A stretch of 64,000 bases of DNA from the NCBI GenBank assembly GCA_024305405.1, contig JAKNDB010000104.1, positions 682,001 through 746,000 of the forward strand, written 5' to 3'. The position numbers and the translations under genes are program-made. A model generated the notes under the pieces. It saw only the letters and a program-made list of their open reading frames with translations. It was not told where the DNA came from and did not search any database. Each line of letters starts with the position of its first letter. Within the stretch, counting starts at the first letter, position 1. The DNA is from Dirofilaria immitis (Eukaryota > Nematoda > Chromadorea > Rhabditida > Onchocercidae). Of the stretch, positions 36,873 through 50,459 are shown piece by piece.

Positions 36873-39800
36873 GAATGCATCGCTTGCTTGCATTTATGTA
36901 AAATTTTATTTATCAGAAATCTCTTTGATACAAATTTTTTTGTTTCTCTCATATCAAAACTTTACGAGAATTATAAGATTTTGATAAATTTATTACGCTT
37001 TAAAGAATAGCTACGAAGTAAATGATGGTAAAGATGATCGAGAATCATTTGTTTCACTATCAAGAGATATTCTAAATTAAATGATTTAAAATTCATAATA
37101 ATTTTCAATATCAAACAATTTCATCATATTTTTATTTAATCTAATAAAATAAAGTTCTATGTTTGTTTTTAAATTTATCACATATTTTAATTGTGTTTTT
37201 TAAATTATTAACTTCAAAAATGTTTATTTGATGTGAAAATTTTAATAATTATTCATATGAATATTATTTCTTCCGCACAAACTTAAGAAAGAAGATCAAA
37301 ATTTCTTAAAAGTTTATCCAATATAGATATTGTATGAATATCTGATGTCAATTCATATAATCAAAATGTTCGAATTTTTTATCATTTGTCTATTTTACAA
37401 AAATGATAAGCTTCAATAGATTAACAAACTTGTTCGATATCAACTTGAATATTTGTCTAGAAATGGAAATATAAATAAGCCATATATCTTACATATACTT
37501 ATATAGTATTATTCATTTTCAAATTAATTGAAATTTTATGAAATTGCTGAAATAAATCAAACAAAAGTTATATGATAACATAAATATCAAATAAAAAATC
37601 AGCAGATTTAGAGAGCATTTCTCAAATCATCAAATATTGAATGGAAAATATGTATTGTAGCAAATATATTTAAAAATAAATTTATAAATTACTCGTTGTA
37701 TTTCAAAATTTATAGATTAATTTTAATATACAACAGAATTGAAATTGTATAAATCAAAGACATAAAATGAAATATGGTTGAAAATTTATAAATTTATCTG
37801 CAAATCAATTCAATATCTTCATCTAAAATCTGATCATCGCCAAGTATGTAGTAGTCATTCTACCGTTTCTGTGTCGCTCTGATTTCAATTAATTTGCATG
37901 ATCAATGAACGAAGAAATATATACTTTGATCTTTGCCTATTTTATCGAAATAATCAATCCAGTTTATTCTTTACAAACATAACTATTCAAAATATTTCAA
38001 TCTACTGGCATCATGAAATTAATTTAAATCGATCTATCATTCTTTGGCCTATTTATTAATAACTTTATAAAATTATATAATAGTTAAATTATAAATAATT
38101 TCAATGTTTCTTCTCTATTTAAAGTTGAATTGATAATTCATAGATTCTATTAATCTTTCTAATTGTGATAACTGGAACTTATAATTCTGGAAATACGATG
38201 AATTCGCTGATTCTGATTCTCTAATAGCTATGTTTAGAAATTAATCGATGATCTATTTCAAAACAAGACCAAATTTCTAGAAATTATTTTCAATGATTTC
38301 AACAGTGATACATTGGTAGCTGTTGCTGAGGATAAATATATTTTACTAGAAAATTTCTAGATAATAAATAGTTTGATCCAACAATATTAAAGTAATGTTC
38401 CGTGAAACTTCACGTAATTGACGATTTTTGCTCTCAAAATTCTAAAATTTAGCAAAAAAAAATAAGGAAAAACTTGCATACCTAATTTTTATTAATGCAA
38501 GTTTTATCTATGTGAAATAATATTTTAATTTAATCAAAACAAGCAATAAAATGAAAAAATTTGATGATTAAATAATCATTGTAAATAATTGAAAAGAAAA
38601 TAAACAACAATAAATTTAACCTCTTCATTTTAACTTTTTCCTGTTCTTTTCCTTTTTATATTTGAAAAACGAGACATAAGAGAGAGGATAGGGTAACAGA
38701 AATATAATAAATGAAAAAGTAAAATTAACAAAAAAAAATTGAAAAACTATCAACCTCTTCGTCATCATCTATTTGATAATATCATTACAACCAGATTGGC
38801 ATGGTATATTTGTTCAAATAAAGTCAAGAAATTGAAAATCTTTGATTTTAGTTGTTTTCTTTCTAGAATTCGGTTATTGATATCGAGATTGATCACTGTA
38901 CTATCGTCTCAAAACTTGTCATATCTTTTGTCATACAAACAATATTCGAACAATGCAAACTTATATACCATCAATCATCTTCTAGATACCGCGTATAGTC
39001 CTCCATAAATATAATCATGATATATATATATACATTCTATCATCGGTTGATTTTACTCTCGCAAACAATAATACGTTGACAAGTTTGTCAATGACTTCTC
39101 TTCAAATGATAAAATTAAACTTTTCTACTGTCTCCTTGTTGCTACTTTGTTGTTGTTATTATTATTATTGTTATTGCCAATTTTTGCGATATATTTCTTC
39201 TTGATAATATAAGAAATAAATGATAGATAGAGTTGATATAAATTTTAGAAAATCGATATTTCATATGTCAATATTACATATCGAATATTTATATTGTTGA
39301 TGTCATTACCTGTGATTACCTTTAATACATAAGTATAGTAGTGTGGCAGTTACAAATTAACTTGTTATAATGTGTTTTTCTTTTAATATAAACGAAAAAA
39401 TGAAAAATTGTACAATTAAATTCGTTAAAACTCTTGAATTTTCATTAATCAATTAATAAATATCGATTTAATGTGATGATAAAAATAGAAATTATTGATT
39501 TTTTGATTTTTTTATTGAACTTGTAGTAATGGTTGAGAGAAACATGATAGAATGTAAGAAACAATTTATTTTAATTTGCTGAGTTAATGCATTGTCATGA
39601 ATTTGGAAAGGTCGTATGTCAAAATTATGTACTGCATCATCAGTCTCTTACCAAATGAGTGTCGCATGATACTAACAACTTTTACTTGTCTTCAAATTTT
39701 CGCATTCAAATGTTAAACGATTAAATTGATTTCCTATAATTCAATTAATTCAATTACAATGAAATGGCTTACCTAATTTAAAATAGTAATGACGATTTAA

Positions 39801-41287
39801 AAAAGTATTCCTTTTTTTTTTTGAAATTCAAATATTACTTTCCTTTCCTTTCCTTCCTGTATCCTTCCAACGAAACTCGATAAGAAAATTATACAAAATA
39901 GCAGATAGTAGAAAAAGATCATTTGTCATTAATTTTTTTTAAAGCGAAATTTCACTTGAGAGAAAAGAGAGAGAGAAAAAAACGAGAAAAATATTTTATA
40001 AATAAGCTTTAAGGATATTTTGATAAAATATTTTAGAAATTTCGCATATTAACTTATTTTAAATAAAACGTCTTCTTTTCAATAACAATTTTAGTAGCAA
40101 TTGAGATATTTAGAATATCTTAAAGAAAAAAAAAGAGATTTAAGTTGTCCTAATTTGATCCTCAAAATATCTTTGTCTTTTCGTCTTCCTGTTTCCGACT
40201 TTTTAAATGACTATGTTTAAAATATTTAACAATTACATTCCAATTAACATGCTCTAAAGAATGATGTAAATTTGAAAAGAGCTAAAAATATCAATCCTTC
40301 CTTGATTGTTGCTTTTGAAATGTTTACGATAATAGTGTGTTTTAGTTTTTCTGTTTTTATTATTTTATTTCATTTTTGTCAAAAACTTTTTAAATGATAT
40401 TATAGCATTTATCCCTTTTTAATATCAATATAATAAATTATTTTGATTGCTTATATTTTATGAAAAATATTTGTTCTAACAATTATTTCCAATAATCTAA
40501 TCATATATCATAAACTGTCACGTTAATTGTCTCTTGATAGAACAAACTGCTTAAATTATAATTTTTATGAAATATATATCGATCGAAATTCAAATTTGAT
40601 ATGATACCAAATGACCTATTATCATAGACTTATTATCATGCACTTGTTTATAGCAAAATTTATCAGTTTGGAAAAAAAATAGAAAAAATTACAACATATA
40701 TTAGTCCGCTTTCTTTTCCATTTCTCATTTTAGTTTAGCTGTGCTATTCTTCATGTCAAAAATATTTTCTCAAAAAAAATTATCACATTTAAGACATGGA
40801 AGCGATAAAACATTCTTCACGCCTTATCACTTCTACACAGCTTAATGCCGTGCTTGATACCGTATGATATGGAACGATTATGCATCACTTTTTATCATCC
40901 CTTATTATTTTAATATTTTTGATTCTATAACTGCTCAAGATTTGAAATGGTATCGTAATTTTAATAAAAATTTCGCAATTTTATTTCCGATTAAAACAAT
41001 CAAATTTTTTCAAACAAATGTCGAAAATTATTAAATGAATAATTGATTCGTTGATATCGCCATCTTTGCAGGAGTTGTAAATGATAATATGGCGATGACA
41101 ATTAGTTAAAAAATCCAATATATCGTCCTCCTAATTATATGTTATAGTAATAATGGTATTATTGAAAAATTATATTATACAATGAATATATAAACAATAG
41201 TTGGATTTTCAGCAATGTTGAAATGAATTCTTTAAGTAAGATTTAGAAGAATTATTCATAATGAAAATAATTAGTTTATTATAATAG

Positions 41288-44200
41288 GTATGAGAAAGTT
41301 TGTCGTGTGGAGCGTGGATGTAGCTGTAAAATTTTTATAAATGAACCAAAATGTTGCTGTGTTGGACAATCAGTTATCGAAATACCGAGAAATTTGACCT
41401 ATAATGTTCGCCGTCTGTTAGTCGTTTTAGTCTTAATCCATTTTCATTTTTATTTTTTCTATTCTTAAAAATTAATGATATCAATATAGAATAGAAAGAG
41501 CAAAAAAGAGAACGAAGGAATAGAAAATTAAAAAAAAAAATTAATATATTAAGTACTCTTGAAAATTCCTGTTCTTGTTAATATTTGAAAAAAAGTAAAT
41601 GAAACAATTTATGAATTCAATGAGCAAAAATTCAAAATTTCTTTAATCCTATGCTGCATCTTAAAATATAAGTTTATTTTTTCAGATTACTCTATAATGT
41701 AGGCATCAGTCATATACACGTTAATGCTTTTAATAGATATCAACATCTGGAAGAAATGTTTGTTATTTTTTAACTTTTTTTTTTTAAATCCCATTTTATC
41801 ATATACATTTGAAAAACATTTCGTTTTCTTCATCGTAAAAATCGATAATTTTCTGAAAATTTATAGAAAACATAACGTATTATTCAGCATTCCAATATTA
41901 CATATTTCAAAGGTTATCGTAAATTTTTAAATAAACTTTTATTAAATTAGTGCATAAAATAATGATAATAATAACAATAACAATAATATGCATCAAATTT
42001 ATCATCGAAATATTTCCAGTGTAATCGAAGATTCAGATGCATTGCAATCAATTAACGCTGATGCATTTGGCAGTCTATATAATCTTGGCAAACTGTTAGT
42101 TCAGGTTTCAATCTATATCTTCTTAATCAATTCGAAGTGTCACATATCACATTATGATAAGAGATGCCAATTGTTGGTCGTTTATTTCTTATTATTTCAG
42201 ATCTGTCAGTGGATGTAAAAACCTAAAAGAAGTTACCGGTATTTTGCTCATTAATAACACAAGGATCTTAACATTGTAAATATTTGAACTTTCCATTAAA
42301 TGATTTCTTTGTAAACAGAATATGTCTTTTAGTTATCTTACAAACGATTTATCGATTTTTTCCAGAATTATCTGTGAGGTTTGTTGATAGAAAAGTGAGA
42401 GATAAGTGAAAATACTTTATCAAAAATGATATCATTATTTCCGGATGATGAGCAACAATGGTTTGGTACGTATGCCAACATTGGAGATGACACCAAGACA
42501 TCGATTAGCTATGGAAGTAATCGATTTTTCTTACAATCAAATCGAATATCTCGGCGATGGTCAACTTCGAGCTGTTCACGCTAATAAAATTTGTCTTAGC
42601 AATAATAATTTGCGTGAAATTGGAAGTCATATATTTGCTAATTGTCGATTCTCATTACTGTATGTTTTTTATCGAATCAAATTTGAATATATCGAAATTT
42701 TTATTGTACTCGTTACTTTAAAAATTAATAAAATTTTTAAATACGATCAACAATTCTCACTTATTTTATAGGGAATTGAATGATAATTTAGAATTAAAAC
42801 GCTTTTCAATCGATACTTTTGCTGGTATATCATTTATCAAACGTCTGTAAGTATTTGAAAATTTCTCGATAATATTTATTTCATCAATGAGAAATATACA
42901 AGATAATCATGAATTTTTGGTCCTTGTAAATTCTATTTTAAGAGTTTTGGGTATTAAATTATAGGTGCGATCACCTTTACATAAATTGTGCATAAGAGAT
43001 ATCAATTTATAATATTCCAATTGAAATTATTTTGCATACTTCAGTGATCTTTCTCGTACTGGTATCACAGAACTTCCAACGACTGGTTTATCTCGTTTAG
43101 AAAGTTTGAAATTGAAGGATACAGAAGAGCTTAAAAAGTTACCACCGATTTTGGCATTTACATCACTTAAAAAAGTTGAATTTACTTATCCATACCATTG
43201 CTGCTTATTCAAAGTAAGTTTTATAAACTTCAATATTTTAATTAATATTTTTGTCTTTATATTTTCATCTTTGTTTATATTTATTCATATGTTATTTCGT
43301 AATGTATTAGCATATTTTCTTCCTTAAAAAAATAATAGATAGGAAGAGAATGTCATTTGGTGCTTTTAGAATTTGCAATAAGTATTCTCTTACATTTCAT
43401 TTAATGGCTAAAATATCAATAAATATCAGTAAAACTAAATATGAATAAAACTTCTCAATTAAATTAAAAAAGAAATAATACTTTAAACTTACTTGTTTCC
43501 AATACTAAACGTAAAGTCTCGTATTATATAATTCATTAACTTGCAGTATGCTTCGAAAGAAATTAGTACAGCTGGTGAAAAGTACACGAAGAATCTAGAA
43601 GAAATTCGAAATCGTGAATGTTCGACTAAATCAACTTCTAAATTGAATCGTCGACGACGACAATCTGCAAGGAATGATCGCTCAATATTGTTCCAAGAAT
43701 CGCGGGAAAATCCACTAGATTTATCCGATTTATTGCAATGGTTCGATTCTGTTAATGCTGGTAATATTACCATTGAGGTACATATGCTTATTATATTATT
43801 TCATATGGAAAAACAACGCTTAAAGATAGCTCATCGATTTTTCCTTTTATATGCTAAATTTCAATCAATGCATGTTTAGTTTTATTAATTACAGATAGAC
43901 GATGAAGGCGAAACACTATTGGAGCCTGAATTTGAGGACGCTGATATTGGTCTTTTGACGACACTCAATTGTACTTCGAATGCTGTCAGCAATTTCTTTG
44001 CTTCTATCGAGTGCACTCCGATGCCAAATGCGTTGAATCCTTGCGAAGATGTCATTGGGTAATTTGAATACTATTACAATATTCTATGATAAATATTAAA
44101 ATCTTATCAATTAACTAATAATCATTGATCTCAAGCTGTACTTTGCATTAATTTGCTCGTCAATTGTATCAATCAAATATTGAAAATAAAATATCAACGT

Positions 44201-47200
44201 GATGTTACATGATGAATAAAATTTCTTGGCAATACATTTCAAGCCAAGGATTAGTTCTTATCTGCAGATATGATTTTTACGTTGGGCAATATGGTTTGTA
44301 TGGATTTCGGCAATTGTTGGTAATGTCGGCGTATGGATTGTATTGTGCCAAATGAGACAGAAACGAATGCAAGTACATTATTTCTTCATGGCTAATTTAT
44401 CGGCCGCGGATTTATTAACAGGTCAGCAAAGATATTTATGAATTGAAAAAGACGAGAATAAGATGGTAGTGAATGTAAAATTTGCTGATTTAAAAACATA
44501 AATATAAATATTGAGAGTTTCAATAATTTAGACTGAACGGATCAAAAAATCAGATTTATGAATGGAAAATTTAGATAATCTATTGATGGTAAAATTAAAA
44601 AAAAACTAAAATCCAATAGATTAGTTCAATTATAACGATCCCATCAGATTCTCACTAGTGAGATCCCTTGAATCCAAAACTTCATATTGATAAAATTTCT
44701 ATTGTTAAAAAAAAAAGAGCGAAAGGCAGAAAAGTGAGTTAAAAAGAAAAGATGGCAAGAAATATGCTATGATAAAATGATAAGAGTATGCTAAAACTTT
44801 TTTATTTTTACTATCAGACGCGATATTTATATCTAACTAGAATCTAAAATAGATATTACAGAATTATTGATGTGCTAGATCAATATACTGTTTAATTTAA
44901 TTTTTTTTCACTAACATTCGGTGATAATATATCACATTCACCTGCAATATCATATCTTTAGGTGTTTATCTTGGGATATTGGCAATAGCAGATTATAAGA
45001 CATCAAATGAATATTACAATTATGCAGTTGCTTGGCAAACCGGTGTCGGCTGTAATATAGCCGGTTTCATTTCCGTTTTCAGCTCTGAAATTTCCATCAT
45101 GTCGATGTTTCTGATTGCTTTCGATATGTGCTACAACATCAGGTACAAATATATAAATATTATTATGATTCGATGAAAAATAAATAAAAAAGTGTCGTCA
45201 AAATACGTTGCTTCATTTATCTGTTAAGATTAAAAAATATCAAAATATATCAAAAAAAATTTCATTTTCGAGAAATTATTTAATTTCATTTTCGAGAAAA
45301 ATTATTAAACTGTTTTCTACCAGGAATGCCTTTTATGGAAAGCGTTTACGGATGAGAACTGCGATAAAAATGATGATCGTAGCATATATCATAGCATTTA
45401 CGATGGCAGTATTACCAATTCTGGGTGTATCCACATATACAAGTACCAGCGTATGCTTACCTCTTTCCATTGAAGATAATTTTGATCGGGTATTATTATC
45501 TTCTTTCAGTAAAAATTATTTTAGTATTAATTGAATTTTCTATTTCCAAAACTCAAATTGAAGTCATTAAATTCTAACCATACAATTTAATAGTAGTTCT
45601 GAGAAGTTGGATTAAATTTTTTTAAGTAAAAACATGAAATAATAATTATTAATTGTTTTATCAAATTATGAATTTGATGCAATTATAGATCTATGTAATT
45701 GCCAGTTTGCTATTCAATTTACTTGCATTTTTGGGTATGGCTATTAGCTATAGTTTTATTGTAACTATGCTTTGTGATCCGGATCAACCGAAGCGATCAG
45801 AAGATAAAGCAATCATCCTGAAAATGGCTACATTGATTGGTACTGAAATGCTTTGTTGGTTTCCGACTCTTTTCTTCGGTAAACTTTAATAGCTAATTCA
45901 TTCGCTTTATTTTTTTTTTTTTTTTTGAAGCAAAATCCCTTTACAATATAAACTTGCTATCTTTCGATATATATAAATATTGTTGTCGAAATATTTGAAT
46001 ATTAAAGATAGTAATATCGATTGAATTTAAAGCAAATAACTGGTAAACGGATGTATTCATGAAATATTTGTTTATTTAAATTTCTTTGCAGGTTTTACAG
46101 CAGCATTAGGACATCCTCTGATTAGTATCAGTGTGGCAAAGATATTTTTAGTCTTATTCTATCCGATCAATGCATTTACAAATCCATTTCTTTATGTATT
46201 CCTTACTAAAATTATTCGTTTACGACCATGTTCAACATCAATTTTCAGTAAAACACCAAATATACGCAATGAATTGAAGTGAGTTAAAAAAAAAATTTTA
46301 CTAATTTATCTCTTTGTTTATTCTCATCTTTTTGATCTTTAAAATATTCATAAATCATAGCATAATGTTTTGAAGTCTCGACAAACCATCAAATATTGTT
46401 CAAAAATTAAATGCATTTTTTGCATGTTCCATCATTGCGATTTAAATCTACGACGAGCAGGAAAAATGGACGAATCAAAAGTAAGGACCCGAAATAAACT
46501 TTTTAAAATTTTTATGAAAATTGCACATGAAATTTTGTTTTCTGCAAATTTCATTCATATTTTTGAGTTTCTTTCTTCTTAGAAGAAATTAAAGATGATT
46601 ACAGTAGATATAATAGATATGATTATATACATTGTGAAGCTTCCTAGAATAGCTTGAACGAATAAGAGTTGAAAACCTGTAATTTGCTATATTATGTTAA
46701 GAATTAAGTATTAGGAATAGATTATAGTCAACGAATTTGTAGAAAGATGCCCGGCTACGAGGTTCTTTATTGGATTTACGGAAAGCCTTCGAGAATTACA
46801 ATGTGTACAGGTATATCTTGCCTTCACAAATATTTATTTGCTAGTACTAAGTGATAACATAAAATATATGAAAATAGAAGTGGACCCAAGAAGCTTTGAT
46901 GCGTGGAACTTGAGCTATTTACTTATTTTTTTTTTGTGATATTTCTTACTCGTTGAATAAATATGAATGCATTAGGCATGAATTGTGAAGTTTGTATCTG
47001 GTATGGATTCAAATGTTTGCAGCGAGTATGAATTCTGATGTTTGCTATGAACATGAATTCTGATATTTATAAAAAAATTATAAAATTGAATATAAAAATA
47101 GATCAATGTGTATCGCTTCAAACGCATGCGTTTCTCAGCAATTGCTATTATCTGAAACAAACAGAAATTTAGATCATTACCTTCGTCAATGTTCAAGAAA

Positions 47201-47692
47201 AAATGGAGACACATGATGCAAGCACACCACCCGAGAAACGACCATTAATCTCCACGGAACGATTGCGAGTTTCAGCAGTACCAAGGATGAGTGATATTTC
47301 AGAACATGTTACACTGGAAAAGAATGTTGCCGAGAAGTCTTTGTCTCAATCATCAAATTTTTCACAAGTAATAATCAGCCCATTTAAATTAATATATCTG
47401 AAAATACCAAACATTTCATTGAGAAATTCCTACATTTTTAAAATCCAAGATCTAATGAAAACTGAAACGAAAAAAAGGAATCCCTTTTCCTGAAATCAGA
47501 AATATTTCAACGATCTTTGTGAAATTTTATTTTCAGCAGCAATTGCCGATCGAAAAACAAAATTATGTAATTTTACCAAAACAGCTACAGAATCGACGAT
47601 CAAGCGTTCGAAGTACTGGTAAGGATAGTGGCCGCGGTAGCTTAACACCACCGATTCCATCATATCGGTTTCCGAATGAATCTGACACTTAG
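41288..47692 (+). CDS. fshr-1: Leucine-rich-repeat GPCR, glycoprotein-hormone-receptor type (FSHR-1-like), 5' incomplete
   Basis: Eighteen exons: 41288-41416, 41686-41757, 42020-42094, 42201-42275, 42453-42659, 42772-42846, 43045-43213, 43547-43777, 43895-44058, 44268-44421, 44962-45142, 45324-45489, 45689-45878, 46092-46278, 46361-46480, 46743-46810, 47173-47367 and 47537-47692 (TAG). About 870 codons are visible. Exon 1 is a Cys-rich LRR cap (CSCKIFINEPKCCCVGQ). Exons 2-7 are LRRs split by phase-2 introns inside the repeat Leu, the classic layout of this family. Exon 7 ends FTYPYHCCLF, matching the hinge of FSH/TSH/LH receptors. Exon 9 ends CTPMPNALNPCEDVIG. Exons 10-14 carry seven membrane spans: WQTGVGCNIAGFISVFSSE (TM3), FYPINAFTNPFLYVFLTK (TM7). 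The tail is Ser/Thr/Arg-rich (RRSSVRSTGKDSGRGS). The hinge has NRRRRQSARND, a furin-like site. The usual ERW/DRY after TM3 reads DMCYN. Single-base losses at 44274-44278, 46368-46371 and 47198-47203 break the frame; adding one base at each restores exact phase. No signal peptide exon was found. Confidence 0.9.
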
Positions 47693-48091
47693 TTCAACTA
47701 CATTTATTATATATGCTTTGTTTTGATTATTTGTATTGTATCTGTTCTTGAATTATCAATTTCTCGAGAAATTCTTTTCCTGAGGAAAGAAGCTAAAAAT
47801 AATGTTTCAAAACGAATTAAAAAAACTGAATGCATTATTCCTCAGCAACTATTGAAATGAAATAGGACATTGTTCTTTATTCATAATTATTATCAGTTAA
47901 ACAAGGAGAAAATAAAATTAAAACCCATTTATAATTTTTTCTATAATGGAAATCTCAAGATACTCGGAAGATTCTCTATTTTTGTATGTACAATAAGGGA
48001 TAGAGTATTTAGCAAGATTGTCATCATTAATCATTTAAAAAAAATGAGATTATATCATTTTATCTAACTATTCTAACCTTATTTAACAATT

Positions 48092-48122
<31 letters not shown>

Positions 48123-50151
48123 GAGAGAACTATGACATGAAATTAATCGCTTCCTCTCATTTACACATTCATTTTAATCAATGCTTAAATATATTTTCCT
48201 ATTTTGTATCACGTGTTCATTTCCCGATCCCCGATCTCAGGAATTCATCTAAGTACCAACAAGAGGATTGAATAATCCTTGATTTGATTTCTTTCATTTT
48301 TTTTTTTATTTCTAATAATTTTGATGAACTCTTTTTTTCTCGTATTAACTTTCTATGTACTAAAACTTTTATTGATTATAGTATAAATACTTCGACTAGG
48401 TCAACGTAATTGATTTAACTCAATTGAATGAACAATCGATTTTCATTCATCAATCAATATGTTAATCGATCATTACCTAAAAATAAAAATTATATCATTT
48501 TAACAAATTTATAACAGCAAATAATTTAAAATGAAATAAGTCTTAATTTTCTTTTTCCACCTTCAAAATCAATCGACTTTTCCTTGTCGGATAATCTAAG
48601 AGCTTAAACTTACAATAAATAAGTATTAATCAGTTTATTCAAAGGATAAAAGCATTTCCATGGATATTTTCATTCTGATAATATCATCTAAGTTCATCCA
48701 CCTCTTGACGACTGTCATATTTTTTAAATTATTCATAGTTTGAATATTATGAATTTAAAACAGAATGTGAGGAAGGGATATAATTGTTTATCAGGACAAG
48801 TTGAAAAACCCTGAACATATATATCACAGGAAAGTTTAACAATAGTGACTGATATCTCTTTATTAAAAAAAATTGCTACATAAAAACCGGTACAGAGGAT
48901 GCAAAGAAGTTAAAATATTTTTAAAATATTTTCACTAGAGTAGTTACTTTTAATTTCCCTAAATTAAATAATCAAATGTGAAAAAGGAAAAAAACAGTTG
49001 ATGTTGATGATTACTAATTATATGCATATTATGACTTGTACAGTAGAAATAGTAAGATAATGAATTTGATTACTTGAAGATAATCTTTTATTTGTTTTTT
49101 GATTTTGCCTAGACTATGCTACTCAATATTTTGAGCTATTCTGTTCTTTGTTTCTTATTTTTAGCTTTTCGAATTTTTGATATACTTCATCCAACTTTTT
49201 ATTAAATCTTAAAAACTTTGTCTTCGAGAATCAAAGCTGTAAACCAGAATATTTAATACAGATGAACTCTTTTTTTCATAATTTTAACTTTTATAATCTG
49301 ATCAGAAGTAAAAACTGCAGATAGAAGACTTATTCCAAGAGATATCTATCAATAATCCCATTACATTTGACCTGTAATATGTAATAACCTACCTATGACC
49401 CCATTATAACTGACCCATCAATACTAACAAATATGCCATAATGAATATACTTTTTATTTTTCCCTATAATGCAAATTTTTTTAAATTAACAGGCAAGTAA
49501 ATATTCGCTGAATTCATATCAAACGATGGGAAACATTTCAAAATCGAAACATCATAACATAGATCGTTTTTATGCGATATTGACCTAATTGACCAATTGA
49601 TTGATGACTTGATGCCATCTTTATCGGATGGCTTTATTCGGAACGATCATGAGTAGATGAATAAAATATTATGGGCAACAATTTCTATATATCCTATTGA
49701 TCAGAATTACTCGCGTGAAATTTTTTTTTGATTGGTTTTACAAACAATAATAATTGTAAGAATTTATTCATCGCAGAAGATTAGCAGTAGCATAATATGA
49801 TAATCTAGTGAGGAAAAGTTCTCAAACTTGCATAATTAAACCTCAAACTTGGTTTATTGATTATCATTGTAACTATTATAGTTGCTTTCTTTAGTAATTA
49901 ATGACAATCAAATCTGTTTAGTTTGTATTACTTTACAAAAATATTTATCAAATGAAAAAAATTATGGTGTTTGAAATGATAAGGAGAAGAGTTGAGTGAT
50001 GAGATTTTTTTATTCTGGAACTACTCAGTTTGTTCAAAATTATTTGTTTAGATTATTCGGTCATCTAATTTTAAACTTGACCCACTTGATAAAATGCGAG
50101 AGAGATAGTGGACGCTTCACTTGAGTTAATCTTAGAATAAATTTTATATAA
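47693..50151. other. Intergenic, includes fshr-1 3' UTR
   Basis: No coding exon chain seen. The proximal part should be the 3' UTR of the LGR; an AATAAA occurs around 47910. The 65-codon frame at 47870-48067 is Ile/Lys/Phe/Asn-rich with no motif. The only clear structure is the poly(A) run at 48098-48122. Confidence 0.5.
48098..48122. repeat. Poly(A) run followed by GAGAGA
   Basis: An uninterrupted run of about 25 A, then GAGAGAAC. It could be a retroposed tail, but there is no recognisable retroelement or cDNA-like sequence immediately upstream and no target-site duplication that I can see, so simple expansion is as likely. Confidence 0.8.
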
Positions 50152-50370
50152 ATGAATCTTTTGCATGATGGTGCTACCTGGCACAAAAATGTTTTCATGT
50201 TAGCCAATCATAGTAATCCATCTAAGCGTATAATCAATCCAGATGGCAAGCCGCCAAATTTTTTCAGTATTCAAAGGTGGTCCTATTGTCGGACACTCTT
50301 CGATGAGTTTTTCAAGTTTCCAGTTGAGGAGATTTTCCATGGGTTTATTCGGATGTTTAGCTCGTCTTGA
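50152..50370 (+). CDS. Doubtful 72-codon ORF just upstream of SKIP
   Basis: One uninterrupted frame from ATG to TGA, less AT-rich than its flanks. It contains Asn/Pro/Lys (HSNPSKRIINPDGKPPNFFS) followed by an aromatic stretch with KFPVEEIFHGFIRMF. I do not recognise it. It ends 89 bases before the SKIP ATG, the spacing seen within nematode operons. The minus strand of the same interval is also open and looks at least as protein-like (HPNKPMENLLNWKLEKLIEE, then CPTIGPPLNTEKIW), preceded by a TTTCTCAAG acceptor and followed by a CAG|GTAGCA donor if one base is missing. The interval is therefore probably coding, but strand and product are undecided. Confidence 0.35.
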   Translation: MNLLHDGATWHKNVFMLANHSNPSKRIINPDGKPPNFFSIQRWSYCRTLFDEFFKFPVEEIFHGFIRMFSSS

Positions 50371-50412
50371 GAAATGAGATCAAATAATATTTATATATAC
50401 AATTATACTTTG

Positions 50413-50418
50413 TTTTAG
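50413..50418 (+). other. Possible trans-splice acceptor ahead of SKIP (TTTTAG)
   Basis: TTTGTTTTAG ends 41 bases before the SKIP ATG, and a second weaker AG (TTTCAAAAG) ends 18 bases before it. No upstream partner exon is visible, which fits spliced-leader addition. Confidence 0.35.
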
Positions 50419-50459
50419 TATTTCATTTATATTTTCAAAAGGTGATCGCTGAAAGAAGG

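Larger units (their letters stand above)
35968..41287. other. Intergenic between globin and LGR genes
   Basis: No exon chain seen. The part next to 41288 should contain the promoter and the missing signal-peptide exon of the LGR; I found no convincing Leu-rich signal sequence with a donor. The stretch contains a (GCAT)n run (36854-36872) and an RFX X-box-like 14-mer (36187-36200). The 89-codon frame at 38739-39008 has no recognisable motif and no splice context. Confidence 0.45.
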
